Shown in pieces: positions 32,886 through 43,182 of a stretch of 64,000 nucleotides of DNA (position 1 is the stretch's first letter; the number at the start of each line of letters is the position of its first letter). Position numbers and translations under genes: made by a program. The stretch comes from Pseudescherichia sp031998825 (GTDB taxonomy: Bacteria; Pseudomonadota; Gammaproteobacteria; Enterobacterales; Enterobacteriaceae): NCBI RefSeq assembly GCF_031998825.1, contig NZ_DAMACX010000010.1, forward strand, positions 1 through 64,000. The letters are read 5' to 3'. The notes under the pieces are model-generated. The model did no database searches and was not told where the DNA came from. It saw only the letters and a program-made list of their open reading frames with translations.

Positions 32886-35327
32886 TTATTTCCCGAGCCT
32901 GACACTTTTCAGACGCAACGCATTCACAATGACGCTGACGGAGGAAAGAGCCATGGCCGCCGCCGCAATAACTGGCGACAGCAGTATTCCATACACAGGA
33001 TAAAGCAGACCTGCAGCCACAGGCACGCCAAGTGCGTTGTAGATAAATGCAAAAAACAGATTCTGTCGGATATTTTTCATGGTGATTTCTGACAGATGAC
33101 GGGCCCTGTTCAGTATCATCAAGTCGCCTTTGAGAAGGGTGACTCCGGCACTTTCAATTGCCACATCTGTACCCGTTCCCATGGCTATACCCACGTCAGC
33201 CGCTGCCAGCGCCGGGGCATCATTCACACCGTCTCCGGCCATCGCAACCACATGGCCAGACGCTTTCAGTCGGGTTATCACTGCTTTTTTGCCATCCGGC
33301 AGAATCCCGGCTTCAACCTCATCTATTCCCAGTTTCCGTGCGACTGCTTCAGCGGTAAGCTGGTTATCCCCGGTGAGCATAACGATGCGGATCCCCGCCT
33401 GACGCAAAGCTTTAAGCGCATCCGGCGTGGTTGCTTTCACGGGATCCGAGATAGCTATCAGGCCTGCAAGGTGCCCGTCTGTGGCCACATAGATAACGGT
33501 AGCGCCTTCCATCCGCAACGTATCCGCAACGGCCTTTTGATTATCAATAACGATACTGTTTTCCTGCATAGCCAGTTCATTACCAATAACAACCCGTTGA
33601 CCTTCGACATCGCCTGAGACACCTTTACCCGACGGCGCATTGAAATGAGTGACTGCGGGTATTGCGATCCCCTTTTCCTGTGCTGCTTTAACTACTGCCA
33701 TACCCAGCGGATGCTGCGAGCCTTTTTCCACTGCGGCCGTTACACGCAAAAGAGATGTTTCCCCACCCGGATTGAGACTGATAATCCCTGTCACCGTCGG
33801 CGAACCTTCCGTGAGCGTGCCTGTTTTGTCGACAACCAGCGTGTCCACTTTTTCAAGACGCTCAAGGGCTTCGGCATTCTTGATTAACACCCCGGCCTGG
33901 GCTCCTTTGCCCACCCCCACCATTATCGACATCGGCGTGGCCAGCCCCAGCGCGCAGGGACAGGCAATAATCAGGACCGACACAGCCGCAATGAGACCGT
34001 GCGCCATCCTGGGCTCGGGCCCCCAGACAGACCAGATCATGAAAGCAACAACCGCGATAAGTATCACCAGAGGAACAAACCAGCCTGAAACGCTGTCAGC
34101 CATTCTCTGGATGGGGGCCCGCGAACGCTGTGCATCAGCGACCATCTGAACAATTCGTGAGAGCATCGTTTCATCACCGACTTTCTCTGCACGGATGATA
34201 AGACTACCTGTCTGATTAATGGTCCCCCCGATGACAGGGTCACCCTCCGTTTTGGTAACAGGCATAGATTCCCCGGTCACCATCGATTCATCAACGGTTG
34301 TTTTGCCTTCGACCACGATACCGTCGACCGGAATACTCTCTCCAGGTCTGATGCGGAGCTTATCGCCAGGCAGGACATCTTCCGCATTAATATCCGTTTC
34401 ATGACCGTCTTGATCCAGCCGCCTGGCGGTTTTGGGGGCAAGGTTAAGAAGCGCAGTAATGGCACCTGAGGTTTGTTCCCTTGCCCGCAATTCAAGGACC
34501 TGTCCCAGCAGAACAAGCACCGTAATAACAGCTGCGGCTTCAAAATAAATGGCCACCAGGCCATCCATGTTTCTGAACGATGCAGGAAACCAGGAGGGGA
34601 AGACGGTTGCAATGACGCTGTAAACCCAGGCTACGCCGGTCCCCATTGCAACAAGGGTAAACATATTCAGGGAGCGGTTACGTAACGACATTCCGGCCCG
34701 GGCGAAGAATGGCCAGCCACACCACAAAACGACAGGAGAGGCCAGAAGTAACTGCAGCCATGTGTTGTACTGTGGCGGTACTGTATTCCTCAAAGCGGGA
34801 AACAGATGAGAACCCATTTCGAGTATCAGAACCGGAAACGCCAGCAACAACCCCAGCCAGAAGCGTCTTGTCATGTCGCGAAGTTCATCACTCGTCCCCG
34901 TGGATGCCGTAGCTACGAGCGGCTCCAGTGCCATTCCACAGACAGGACAGCTTCCGGGACCACTACGGCGTATCTCCGGATGCATCGGACATGTCCACAC
35001 ACCTTCAGAAATCTCTTTCTCCGCCTGGCGGTGAGACTGTTTTATCTTATCAGGGCTGACTTCATGGTGGTCGTGGTGATGGTGATGTTCACTGGCATCT
35101 TCGGTAAAATAATGATCGGGATGGGCTTTAAATTTGCTCTCACAGCTGGCGGAGCAGAAATAAAGCTGATGGTCCTGGTATCGAATGCTGCTGTGCGCCT
35201 TGTCAGGCAGGATGACCATCCCGCACACGGGATCTCTCACCTTATGCAATGCGTGACTCTCGTCCGGGGATGATGTCTGCTCAGAAGCAGTCTGGTTGTT
35301 ATGTTCCACTGCATTGTCATTTTTCAC
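32886..35327 (-). CDS. silP: Silver/copper P-type ATPase SilP
   Basis: P1B-type ATPase moving Cu(I)/Ag(I) from cytosol to periplasm. From the N-terminus: a YHS-like segment (VRDPVCGMVILPDKA), a His cluster HHHHHDHHE, and a CPMHP...CPVCGMAL metal-binding domain near residue 120 in place of HMA domains. Core motifs: TGES, IIACPCALGLATP in the metal-transport helix, DKTGTLTEGSP, HPLG and GDGVNDAPALAAADVG. I choose the GTG at 35327, preceded by AAGGAG, giving 813 residues. Last large gene of the silCFBAGP series. Confidence 0.95.
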   Translation of the reverse strand: MKNDNAVEHNNQTASEQTSSPDESHALHKVRDPVCGMVILPDKAHSSIRYQDHQLYFCSASCESKFKAHPDHYFTEDASEHHHHHDHHEVSPDKIKQSHRQAEKEISEGVWTCPMHPEIRRSGPGSCPVCGMALEPLVATASTGTSDELRDMTRRFWLGLLLAFPVLILEMGSHLFPALRNTVPPQYNTWLQLLLASPVVLWCGWPFFARAGMSLRNRSLNMFTLVAMGTGVAWVYSVIATVFPSWFPASFRNMDGLVAIYFEAAAVITVLVLLGQVLELRAREQTSGAITALLNLAPKTARRLDQDGHETDINAEDVLPGDKLRIRPGESIPVDGIVVEGKTTVDESMVTGESMPVTKTEGDPVIGGTINQTGSLIIRAEKVGDETMLSRIVQMVADAQRSRAPIQRMADSVSGWFVPLVILIAVVAFMIWSVWGPEPRMAHGLIAAVSVLIIACPCALGLATPMSIMVGVGKGAQAGVLIKNAEALERLEKVDTLVVDKTGTLTEGSPTVTGIISLNPGGETSLLRVTAAVEKGSQHPLGMAVVKAAQEKGIAIPAVTHFNAPSGKGVSGDVEGQRVVIGNELAMQENSIVIDNQKAVADTLRMEGATVIYVATDGHLAGLIAISDPVKATTPDALKALRQAGIRIVMLTGDNQLTAEAVARKLGIDEVEAGILPDGKKAVITRLKASGHVVAMAGDGVNDAPALAAADVGIAMGTGTDVAIESAGVTLLKGDLMILNRARHLSEITMKNIRQNLFFAFIYNALGVPVAAGLLYPVYGILLSPVIAAAAMALSSVSVIVNALRLKSVRLGK

Positions 35328-35454
35328 AGTAACTCTCCTTATGCATATCTGAAGCATTTTCTGTCTTCAGGATATGTCATGGATGCGATTACCACGAATG
35401 CCGCCGGCATAAGAGTGCCTGCTGCCGGCGTCCCGTTATCAGCCGTTCCGCTGA

Positions 35455-35895
35455 CTATTCGATTCGCTGGAAGACTTTTTTACTGCCCTCCGGTGAGAAT
35501 GCGATAACATCGTAAGCCTCTTTTCGGGCCCCCATCTCCATTCCCGGACTTCCTGCTGGCATACCGGGGGTGGCGAGACCGTATATACCCGAACCAGACT
35601 GCATGGCCTTATGTATCGTTGCCGCAGGCACATGGCCTTCAATGATCAAATTACCTACAACCGCGGTATGACAACTTCGTAGTCCAGCAGGAACAGCATG
35701 CTTTTCTTTCAGGGCTGACAGCGCCTGATCATTCATGACGTGAGTTCGCACTTCGAACCCGTCTTTTTCCATCGCTTTGCCCCACAGGGAACAACAGCCA
35801 CAGTTTTCAGATTTGTACATATCAATGACTTTTTCACTCGCCATTGCAGGCAGTGACAGGCCGAGAGCCAGGGCCATTAGAACCACTTTTTTCAT
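35455..35895 (-). CDS. silG: DUF411 periplasmic metal-binding protein SilG
   Basis: 146 residues with a signal peptide (about 1-20, ending AMA) and the DUF411/CopG core: YKSENCGCCSLWGKAM with a CGCC motif, LRSCHTAVVGNLIIEGHVP, and a Met-rich MPAGSPGMEMG. Proteins of this family bind Cu(I) and probably Ag(I) in the periplasm. The ATG at 35895 follows GAGGTGAG. It lies between silA and silP. Confidence 0.92.
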   Translation of the reverse strand: MKKVVLMALALGLSLPAMASEKVIDMYKSENCGCCSLWGKAMEKDGFEVRTHVMNDQALSALKEKHAVPAGLRSCHTAVVGNLIIEGHVPAATIHKAMQSGSGIYGLATPGMPAGSPGMEMGARKEAYDVIAFSPEGSKKVFQRIE

Positions 35896-35981
35896 ACTCA
35901 CCTCTGTATATTATCGATATAAACCCTGACGTCAGGGTGAATCAGTGCAGAAGGACGCCCACTGGGGGCGCCCTTTCAGGG

Positions 35982-38900
35982 TTATGACACGCTTTTTTTA
36001 TGTCTGCGCAGCCAGATTAATTTGTAGGCGGCAGGAATAATGAACAGGGACAGCAGCGGAGCCGTGATCATCCCACCAATCATTGGCGCAGCAATACGGC
36101 TCATGACTTCTGAACCTGCGCCGGTTCCCCAGAGTATTGGCAGCAGACCCGCAATGATCACCGCCACGGTCATGGCTTTCGGCCGGACACGCAGTACGGC
36201 ACCATGATAGAGGGCTTCATCAAGACCTTCCGGTGTGAACGTCTCTTTACGGGACAATTCCGGGTGCGCTTCAATGGCATGACGCAGATACATCAGCATG
36301 ACCACGCCAAACTCTGCTGCCACCCCGGCCAGGGCGATAAACCCGGTTCCGGTCGCCACTGACATATGGAAGCCCTGCCAGTACAGGAACCATATTCCGC
36401 CAACCAGGGCGAACGGCAGGCTCATCAGGATCAGCAGGGCTTCGTCAACCCGGCGGAATGCCAGATACAACAGGATGAAAATGATCATCACCGTCATCGG
36501 CACCATCAGCTTCAGTTTCTTGTTGGCATGCTCAAGCAGTTCAAACTGTCCGGAGAATGCCACACTGGTTCCCGGTCTCAGTTTCACTTTCTCGCTGATG
36601 GCCGTCTTAATGTCGTTAACCACCGACACCATGTCCCTGCCGCGGGCATCAACATAAATCCAGCTGGCTGGCCGGGCATTTTCGGTTTTCAGCATGGTTG
36701 GTCCAGAAACGACGTTAATATCCGCGACATCGCCCAGCGTGATCTGCTGCTTCATCGGGGTCAGGATCGGCATCTGTTTCAGCGCCTGCGGACTGTTCCG
36801 GTAATCCTGCGGGTAGCGAATGTTAATAGGGTACCGGGCCACCCCTTCAACCGTCTCACCCACCATAGCACCTCCGATTGCTGAAGAGACGAACAGCTGG
36901 ACATCACCTACCGTCATCCCGTAGCGGGAGGCTTTCTCCCGGTTGATATCGATATCGATGTAGCGCCCGCCCTCAAGTCGCTCAGCCAGGACAGACACCA
37001 CGCCAGGCACGGTTTTGGCTACCGCCTCGATACTCTGCGCCGTCGCGTCGATATCGGACAGAACAGTCCCGGACACTTTGATACCTATCGGGCTTTTGAT
37101 CCCGGTTGAGAGCATATCAATACGGTTACGGATAGGCGGCACCCAGAGGTTTGCCAGACCCGGTAAACGGACTGTCCTGTCGAGTTCATCAATAATCTTG
37201 TCAATTGTCATGCCGGGACGCCACTGATCCTCAGGTTTGAGCTGGATCGTGGTTTCCACCATTTCGAGCGGCGCGGAATCCGTTGCGGTCTCTGCTTTAC
37301 CGGTCTTGCCAAATACAGAAGCCACTTCAGGAACGCTTTTGATTAACTTGTCTGTTGTCTGCAGGAGCGCTGCAGCTTCTGCCGGAGAGACGCCAGGCAA
37401 GGTCGACGGCATATACAGCAGATCGCCCTCGTTAATCTTCGGCAGAAATTCACCGCCCACCTGACTCAGTGGCCAGATAACCGTGAAAATGGACAAGGCC
37501 GCAACCAGCAGGGTTGTTTTTGGCCAGTGGAGGACCCGCAGCAGCAAAGGATGATACGCTTTGATCAGCACCCGGTTCAGGGGGTTACTTGTCTCGGCAG
37601 GAATTTTCCCCCGGATCCAGAATCCCATCAGAATAGGAATGACGATGATGGCCAGTGCGGCCGCTCCCGCCATGGAGTACGTTTTCGTGAATGCCAGCGG
37701 GCCAAACAGACGACCTTCCTGCCCTTCCAGGGTAAAGATAGGAATAAAGGACAGGGTGATGATCAGCAGGCTAATGAACAACGCGGGTCCCACTTCCACG
37801 GAGGCGTCGGTAATCACCTTCCAGCGGGTGGCGTTGTCAATCTGCTCACCCGGATGCTGATGATCCCACTCCTCAAGCCGTTTGTGCGCATTTTCAATCA
37901 TCACAATGGCGGCATCCACCATCGCACCGACGGCAATCGCTATCCCTCCCAGCGACATGATATTGGCGTTCAGTCCCTGGAAGTGCATGACGATAAAGGC
38001 GATACACAGGCCAAGCGGCAGAGAGATAATCGCCACCAGGGCAGAACGTACGTGCCACAGGAACAGAGCACAGACGATGGCCACCACGATAAACTCTTCC
38101 AGAAGTTTGGAACTGAGGTTATCAATCGCCCGGTCGATTAACTGGCTGCGATCGTAGGTGGTCACGATTTCAACGCCTTCCGGCAGGCTGGCCTTCAGCG
38201 TCTCCAGTTTATCCCTCACTGCCGTGATAACGTCGCGCGCATTTTTACCCGACCGCAGGATCACCACGCCGCCAGCGACTTCTCCCTGGCCGTTCAGCTC
38301 GGCAATACCACGCCTCATTTCGGGCCCGGTCTGCACGCGGGCAACATCCCGCAGATAAACCGGCACGCCGTTCTCACCTGTTTTCAGGACGATGTTATTA
38401 AAATCATCAATGCTCTGAAGATAACCGCTGGCACGGACCATATACTCCGCTTCGGCCATTTCAACGGATGAGCCACCGGCCTCCTGGTTAGACGATTCAA
38501 GTGCCTGTTTCACTTCGGGCAGGCTGATACCGTACTGGGACAGTTTTACCGGATTGACCTGAATCTGGTACTGTTTCACCACGCCGCCAACCGAAGCGAC
38601 CTCAGCCACGTTCGGGATGGTTTTCAGCTCAAATTTCAGGAACCAGTCCTGCAGAGAGCGCAGTTCTGAAAGGTCGTGTTTTCCGTTGCGATCGACAAGG
38701 GCATATTCAAATATCCAGCCCACTCCCGTGGCGTCCGGGCCGATTTCAGAGCTCACACCCGCAGGCAGTTTGCCCTGAACCTGATTCAGGTATTCCAGCA
38801 CGCGCGAACGGGCCCAGTACAGATCGGTGCCGTCTTCAAAAATGACATACACATACGAATCACCGAACTGTGAAAAGCCACGCACGGTTTTTGCGCCAGG

Positions 38901-39128
38901 TACGGACAGCATGGTGGTGGTAAGCGGATAGGTGACCTGGTTTTCTACAATCTGCGGGGCCTGTCCGGGATAGCTGGTTTTAATAATGACCTGCACATCT
39001 GACAGGTCAGGCAGCGCATCGACCGGCGTGTTAATTATCGTCCATGTGCCCCAGATGCTGAGAAACAGTGCGCCCATCATGACCAGGAAACGGTTGGCGA
39101 CAGAGCGCCGGATAATCCATTCAATCAT
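35982..39128 (-). CDS. silA: RND silver/copper efflux pump SilA
   Basis: Inner-membrane proton antiporter that exports Ag(I)/Cu(I) through SilB and SilC. 1,048 residues, the standard size. Twelve membrane segments; the TM4 motif GAMVDAAIVMIENAHKRLEE carries the proton-relay Asp, and two large periplasmic loops follow TM1 and TM7. The N-terminus MIEWIIRRSVANRFLVMMGA is typical of the CusA branch. Ends 10 bp into the silB-silA junction of the silCFBA operon. Confidence 0.97.
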   Translation of the reverse strand: MIEWIIRRSVANRFLVMMGALFLSIWGTWTIINTPVDALPDLSDVQVIIKTSYPGQAPQIVENQVTYPLTTTMLSVPGAKTVRGFSQFGDSYVYVIFEDGTDLYWARSRVLEYLNQVQGKLPAGVSSEIGPDATGVGWIFEYALVDRNGKHDLSELRSLQDWFLKFELKTIPNVAEVASVGGVVKQYQIQVNPVKLSQYGISLPEVKQALESSNQEAGGSSVEMAEAEYMVRASGYLQSIDDFNNIVLKTGENGVPVYLRDVARVQTGPEMRRGIAELNGQGEVAGGVVILRSGKNARDVITAVRDKLETLKASLPEGVEIVTTYDRSQLIDRAIDNLSSKLLEEFIVVAIVCALFLWHVRSALVAIISLPLGLCIAFIVMHFQGLNANIMSLGGIAIAVGAMVDAAIVMIENAHKRLEEWDHQHPGEQIDNATRWKVITDASVEVGPALFISLLIITLSFIPIFTLEGQEGRLFGPLAFTKTYSMAGAAALAIIVIPILMGFWIRGKIPAETSNPLNRVLIKAYHPLLLRVLHWPKTTLLVAALSIFTVIWPLSQVGGEFLPKINEGDLLYMPSTLPGVSPAEAAALLQTTDKLIKSVPEVASVFGKTGKAETATDSAPLEMVETTIQLKPEDQWRPGMTIDKIIDELDRTVRLPGLANLWVPPIRNRIDMLSTGIKSPIGIKVSGTVLSDIDATAQSIEAVAKTVPGVVSVLAERLEGGRYIDIDINREKASRYGMTVGDVQLFVSSAIGGAMVGETVEGVARYPINIRYPQDYRNSPQALKQMPILTPMKQQITLGDVADINVVSGPTMLKTENARPASWIYVDARGRDMVSVVNDIKTAISEKVKLRPGTSVAFSGQFELLEHANKKLKLMVPMTVMIIFILLYLAFRRVDEALLILMSLPFALVGGIWFLYWQGFHMSVATGTGFIALAGVAAEFGVVMLMYLRHAIEAHPELSRKETFTPEGLDEALYHGAVLRVRPKAMTVAVIIAGLLPILWGTGAGSEVMSRIAAPMIGGMITAPLLSLFIIPAAYKLIWLRRHKKSVS

Positions 39129-39138
39129 CGTCGTCTCC

Positions 39139-40431
39139 TCAGTGCCCTGAATGCATATTTACAGGCTGCTCAGACATTGCTGGCATACTGTTTTCTGTTT
39201 TTTCAGGGTGGCGCATACGTTCCAGCGCGCCCGTAATATTGGCTTCGGAGTCAATGAGGAACAGGCCACTGACCACCACGGTATCGCCTTCATTCAGGCC
39301 GGAGCCAATGCCGGACTGTTGCTGTGATTCATGCAGAACGTGGATCTGTTTCGGCACAAACTTGCCTTCATCATCAACAGTAATCACGCGCTGTTCTTTG
39401 CCGGTATCGATAACGGCCTGGCTTGGTATCAGCAGCATCTCCTGGCTCTTGGTATTCAGTTTCAGATAGGCATTCATGCCCGGCTTGAGAAACTCATCCT
39501 TATTAGAAACCTGGAGACGGACCTGAAGCGTACGGGTTGTCTGATCCACGCTGGGAAGAATGTTCCATTTTTCGACATGGAATGTTTTATCCGGATAAGC
39601 CGGTACCGAAATTTCAAACTGCGACGTATCTTTCAGCAGATATGCGATAGATTCTGGCACTGCAGCGCTGATCCAGACCGGGTCCATCCCCTGAATCTGA
39701 GCCACTACTTTATCTTTCGAAATATTCATTCCGGTGCGCAGGTCAAACGCAGTAATGACACCATCAATAGGTGCTTTAATGGTAAAACGGGTCTGGATTG
39801 TGCGGGTTGAACGCAGCCTTTGAATATCCTCTTCCGGCATACCAGCTAGACGAAGTCGCTCCAGAACCCCTTTTATCTGGGTTGACGTACCGCCTGTACC
39901 GGATAACAGCAGGAACTCACTTTGTGCCTCAACCCATTCAGGAATGGTGATATCGATAAGCGGAGTGCCTTTCTTCACATGATCGCCAATCGTCAGGGGA
40001 TACACTTTTTCGACGAAACCGTCAGAGCGCGCCTGCACAATGACAAACTGATACTCGTTGTAACTGACATTAGCCGGGATTGTCTGAGAATAATTCAGCA
40101 TTCCTCGCGTGACTTTTTGCGTTTTTAATCCCAGATTCTGAACCTGCGTTGGATCGATACGGATCCCGCCACTGCTTTTATCGCCGCTTTCATCAGCATA
40201 TTTTGGCACCAGGTCCATATCCATAAAGGGAGATTTTCCGGGTTTATCAAATTTGGTATCCGGTTTCATCGGGTCATACCAGAAAAGTACCTTTCGCTCC
40301 GGTGCCTTTTGTTCGGTTTGTACTGTTTTTTGTGATGAGTTTACATACTGCCAGGCAGTAACCGATATCAGCCCTCCTGCTATGAGGCTGCTGATAATTA
40401 TTGCAGCATATTTTATCTTTAAAGAAGCCAT
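39139..40431 (-). CDS. silB: Membrane-fusion protein SilB
   Basis: Periplasmic adaptor that takes metal from SilF and links SilA to SilC. 430 residues: N-terminal membrane anchor/signal about 8-28, then the heavy-metal site FWYDPMKPDTKF...SPFMDMDLVPKY (Met ligands), barrel-sandwich and alpha-hairpin domains, and a Met/His-containing C-terminus (MSEQPVNMHSGH). Adjacent to silA in the usual order. Confidence 0.96.
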   Translation of the reverse strand: MASLKIKYAAIIISSLIAGGLISVTAWQYVNSSQKTVQTEQKAPERKVLFWYDPMKPDTKFDKPGKSPFMDMDLVPKYADESGDKSSGGIRIDPTQVQNLGLKTQKVTRGMLNYSQTIPANVSYNEYQFVIVQARSDGFVEKVYPLTIGDHVKKGTPLIDITIPEWVEAQSEFLLLSGTGGTSTQIKGVLERLRLAGMPEEDIQRLRSTRTIQTRFTIKAPIDGVITAFDLRTGMNISKDKVVAQIQGMDPVWISAAVPESIAYLLKDTSQFEISVPAYPDKTFHVEKWNILPSVDQTTRTLQVRLQVSNKDEFLKPGMNAYLKLNTKSQEMLLIPSQAVIDTGKEQRVITVDDEGKFVPKQIHVLHESQQQSGIGSGLNEGDTVVVSGLFLIDSEANITGALERMRHPEKTENSMPAMSEQPVNMHSGH

Positions 40432-40544
40432 ACAATTTCTCGCTGAAAAATCAAAACACCTGGCATATGCGCCCGATCATTCATTCACAGTAATCCCTTA
40501 ATGAATGTTCAGGCGCACTGGATGTATTCGCTCCGGACTGATAA

Positions 40545-40898
40545 TCAGGATTGCGTAACGTTAATGCTTTTGAGTAAGGAGATATTGCCCTGCTGAATAA
40601 ACGAGAAATCGACATGGTTGCCGGTTTTCAGGGCATTGATAGCGTCGTCTGCATTAACAAAAGTGAAGCGCATGGTCATTGCAGGCCAGCCCACAGCAGG
40701 GATTGCTTCGTGCGAAATGGTAATCTTTTTACTATTCATATCAATGTCTTTAACGACACCGGTGCCCTTGATAACCTGCTGTACCGAAGCATCACTGGCA
40801 GCATTCATATCGCCATGCTGATGTGTTTCAGCATGAAGACCGGCAGAAAACATGACAGAGAAGGCACCAAATAAAACGGCTTTAAGTGAATTACGCAT
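40545..40898 (-). CDS. silF: Periplasmic silver/copper chaperone SilF
   Basis: CusF-type beta-barrel metallochaperone, 117 residues. Signal peptide about 1-23 (ending LHA). The metal site is formed by the His in ISHEAIPAVGW, the Trp of that motif, and the two Met of PAMTMRF, which bind Ag(I)/Cu(I) with a cation-pi contact. It delivers metal to SilB. Sits between silC and silB. Confidence 0.96.
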   Translation of the reverse strand: MRNSLKAVLFGAFSVMFSAGLHAETHQHGDMNAASDASVQQVIKGTGVVKDIDMNSKKITISHEAIPAVGWPAMTMRFTFVNADDAINALKTGNHVDFSFIQQGNISLLKSINVTQS

Positions 40899-40926
40899 TT
40901 TTAATTTCCTGATTAATTAAATAAAT

Positions 40927-42312
40927 TTACTCTACCCAACCGCCACCCAGCGCGGTAAACAGATTAATTTCGTTAACCTGTCGGGAATAGGTAAGATCGA
41001 GAATGGTTTGCTGCGTAGCGAAGAGGGAACGTTCTGCATCCAGCACTTCGATGTAACTGACAGCACCACTTGCATATAATCCTCTGGCACGCTGGAGAGT
41101 TATCTGAAGTGAATCAAGATAACGCTGCTGTGACTCAAGTTGCTGGCTAAGGCTGTCGCGCAGCGCAAGCGTGTCGGAAACATCCTTAAAGGCTGACTGA
41201 ATTTTTTGTTCGTAATTAACCACCGATTGTTGCTGGCGAATTTCAGCCAGCTTCAGATTGGCTTTATTCCTGCCAGCATTAAAAATAGGAATTTCAATTT
41301 TAGGGATAAAATTCCACATTCCACTTCCTGACGTAAACAGGCTTGACAGCTCCGTACTGCTTGCGGAAAGACCACTGGTCAGGGTAATGGAGGGGAAAAA
41401 GGCCGCTCGCGCTGCGCCAATATTGGCATCAGCCGCTTTCAGCTGATATTCCGCTTCCATAATATCCGGTCGCTGCAGCAAAATTTGTGAAGATAGATTT
41501 GGTGGCAATTTTACTGGTGCGATCTCCCCGCCTTTCATCCCTTTTTCTGACGGAAGTGCGCGGTACGTTCCCAGCACCAGTTGCAGGGCATTGTTTGCCT
41601 GAGCCAGATCGCCTTCTCGTTTGGCTATTTCGGCGCGGGTACTTTCGATTTGTCCTCTCGCCTGTTCAAGTGCCAGAACGTTCGTACTCCCGGTCACGAG
41701 CTGTTGCTCAACGAAAGCATAGGACTGTTCATAATTTTTCAGCGTTTCCCGCGCAATACGGAGTTGTTCGTACGCCAGTTGCTGGCTGAAATAGCTCTGT
41801 GAAACGTTGGAGACCAGCAGGATGTGTACGGCCCGACGGGCTTCTTCGCTGGCAAAGTAGTTCTGGCGGTCAGCATCACTCATGTTCTTAAGTTTGCCGA
41901 AAAAATCGAGCTCATAGCTGAGCTCCAGTCTCGCGTCGTACTCCTGTGTGGTCGGCTTGTCACCTTTCAGACCACCGCTGTATGTTATCCCGGATGAGGC
42001 ATTCAGCTGGGGGTAACGATCTGCATCCGTGACGTTGAACTGGGCTCGGGCCTCTTCAACCTTCAGGGCAGCCATTCTCAAATCACGGTTATTAGTCAGA
42101 GCTTCACCGATCAACCGGGTAACCTGGGGATCGACAAAAAAGTTACGCCAGCCCGTATCCTGATAGCCATTTACCGCTGGCGTCAGGCTGTTATGGGACA
42201 GTGAAAACTGCTGGGGTACCGGTGCTGCGGGCCGCTGATATTCAGGCGCAAGCGACACGCAGCCTGCCAGGATGAATATCGTGCTAATGCTGAGTAATTT
42301 TAATTTGAACAT
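40927..42312 (-). CDS. silC: Outer-membrane channel SilC
   Basis: TolC-like outer-membrane factor of the SilCBA pump. The ATG at 42312 gives 461 residues starting MFKLKLLSISTIFILAGC, a lipoprotein signal with the lipobox LAGC. Two outer-membrane efflux domains follow, with long coiled-coil segments. The frame is open 101 codons upstream but that part overlaps silR and lacks a signal. First gene of silCFBAGP, divergent from silRS. Confidence 0.96.
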   Translation of the reverse strand: MFKLKLLSISTIFILAGCVSLAPEYQRPAAPVPQQFSLSHNSLTPAVNGYQDTGWRNFFVDPQVTRLIGEALTNNRDLRMAALKVEEARAQFNVTDADRYPQLNASSGITYSGGLKGDKPTTQEYDARLELSYELDFFGKLKNMSDADRQNYFASEEARRAVHILLVSNVSQSYFSQQLAYEQLRIARETLKNYEQSYAFVEQQLVTGSTNVLALEQARGQIESTRAEIAKREGDLAQANNALQLVLGTYRALPSEKGMKGGEIAPVKLPPNLSSQILLQRPDIMEAEYQLKAADANIGAARAAFFPSITLTSGLSASSTELSSLFTSGSGMWNFIPKIEIPIFNAGRNKANLKLAEIRQQQSVVNYEQKIQSAFKDVSDTLALRDSLSQQLESQQRYLDSLQITLQRARGLYASGAVSYIEVLDAERSLFATQQTILDLTYSRQVNEINLFTALGGGWVE

Positions 42313-42414
42313 AACGCTTCTCGTCCAGGCAGACCTGGTAAATGGTTCAAATGAAGTCCAGAGTATTGATAGGGGTACTTTACCTAACGCTCTCTGTTTG
42401 CCGAGTGACAGGAT

Positions 42415-42432
42415 AATGACAATGTTGTCATT
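42415..42432. promoter_or_regulatory. SilR box between silC and silR
   Basis: AATGACAA-TG-TTGTCATT, a perfect 8-bp inverted repeat and close to the known CusR box at the E. coli cusC promoter. It can serve both divergent promoters. Confidence 0.75.
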
Positions 42433-42501
42433 TTTGCTGTAATCCGTTGATAACGATCGTGGGCGCAATAGAATGACATTAGCAGCCAGCCGGGGAGCAA
42501 G

Positions 42502-43182
42502 ATGAAAATATTGATCGTCGAAGACGAAATTAAAACAGGTGAATATCTCAGCAAAGGGCTTACAGAGGCAGGGTTCGTAGTGGATCACGCTGATAATGGT
42601 CTTACCGGATATCATCTCGCCATGACAGCCGAGTATGATTTAGTCATTCTGGATATCATGCTACCTGATGTGAACGGCTGGGATATCATCCGCATGCTGC
42701 GCACTGCCGGAAAGGGTATGCCGGTCTTACTGCTGACAGCCCTCGGCACGATCGAACATAGGGTCAAAGGACTGGAACTGGGTGCGGACGATTATCTGGT
42801 TAAACCCTTTGCGTTTGCCGAACTGCTCGCCCGGGTGAGAACCCTTCTGAGGCGGGGAAACACGATGATCACGGAAAGCCAGTTTAAGGTGGCTGACCTC
42901 TCGATTGATCTCGTATCCAGAAAAGTCAGTCGCGCCGGAAACCGCATTGTGCTCACCAGTAAAGAGTTCAGCCTGCTGGAATTCTTCATTCGCCATCAGG
43001 GAGAGGTTCTTCCCCGCTCCCTGATTGCCTCTCAGGTCTGGGACATGAATTTTGACAGCGACACTAATGCGATCGATGTCGCAGTAAAGCGACTCCGCGC
43101 TAAAATAGACAACGATTACGAGACAAAGCTGATCCAGACAGTCCGGGGCGTGGGCTACATGCTGGAGGTCCCGGATGCATAG
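42502..43182 (+). CDS. silR: Response regulator SilR
   Basis: OmpR-family activator, 226 residues, beginning MKILIVEDEIKTGEYLSKG, with acceptor Asp in LVILDIMLPDVNGW (about residue 51), Lys in DDYLVKPFAF and a C-terminal winged helix. Overlaps silS by 8 nt. Together with SilS it controls silE and silCFBAGP, probably through the TGACA-type boxes at 42415 and 44664. Confidence 0.96.
   Translation: MKILIVEDEIKTGEYLSKGLTEAGFVVDHADNGLTGYHLAMTAEYDLVILDIMLPDVNGWDIIRMLRTAGKGMPVLLLTALGTIEHRVKGLELGADDYLVKPFAFAELLARVRTLLRRGNTMITESQFKVADLSIDLVSRKVSRAGNRIVLTSKEFSLLEFFIRHQGEVLPRSLIASQVWDMNFDSDTNAIDVAVKRLRAKIDNDYETKLIQTVRGVGYMLEVPDA

Noticed and set aside
37527..38141. 204-aa plus-strand frame
   Set aside because: Antisense shadow of silA with Arg/His-rich, low-complexity translation.
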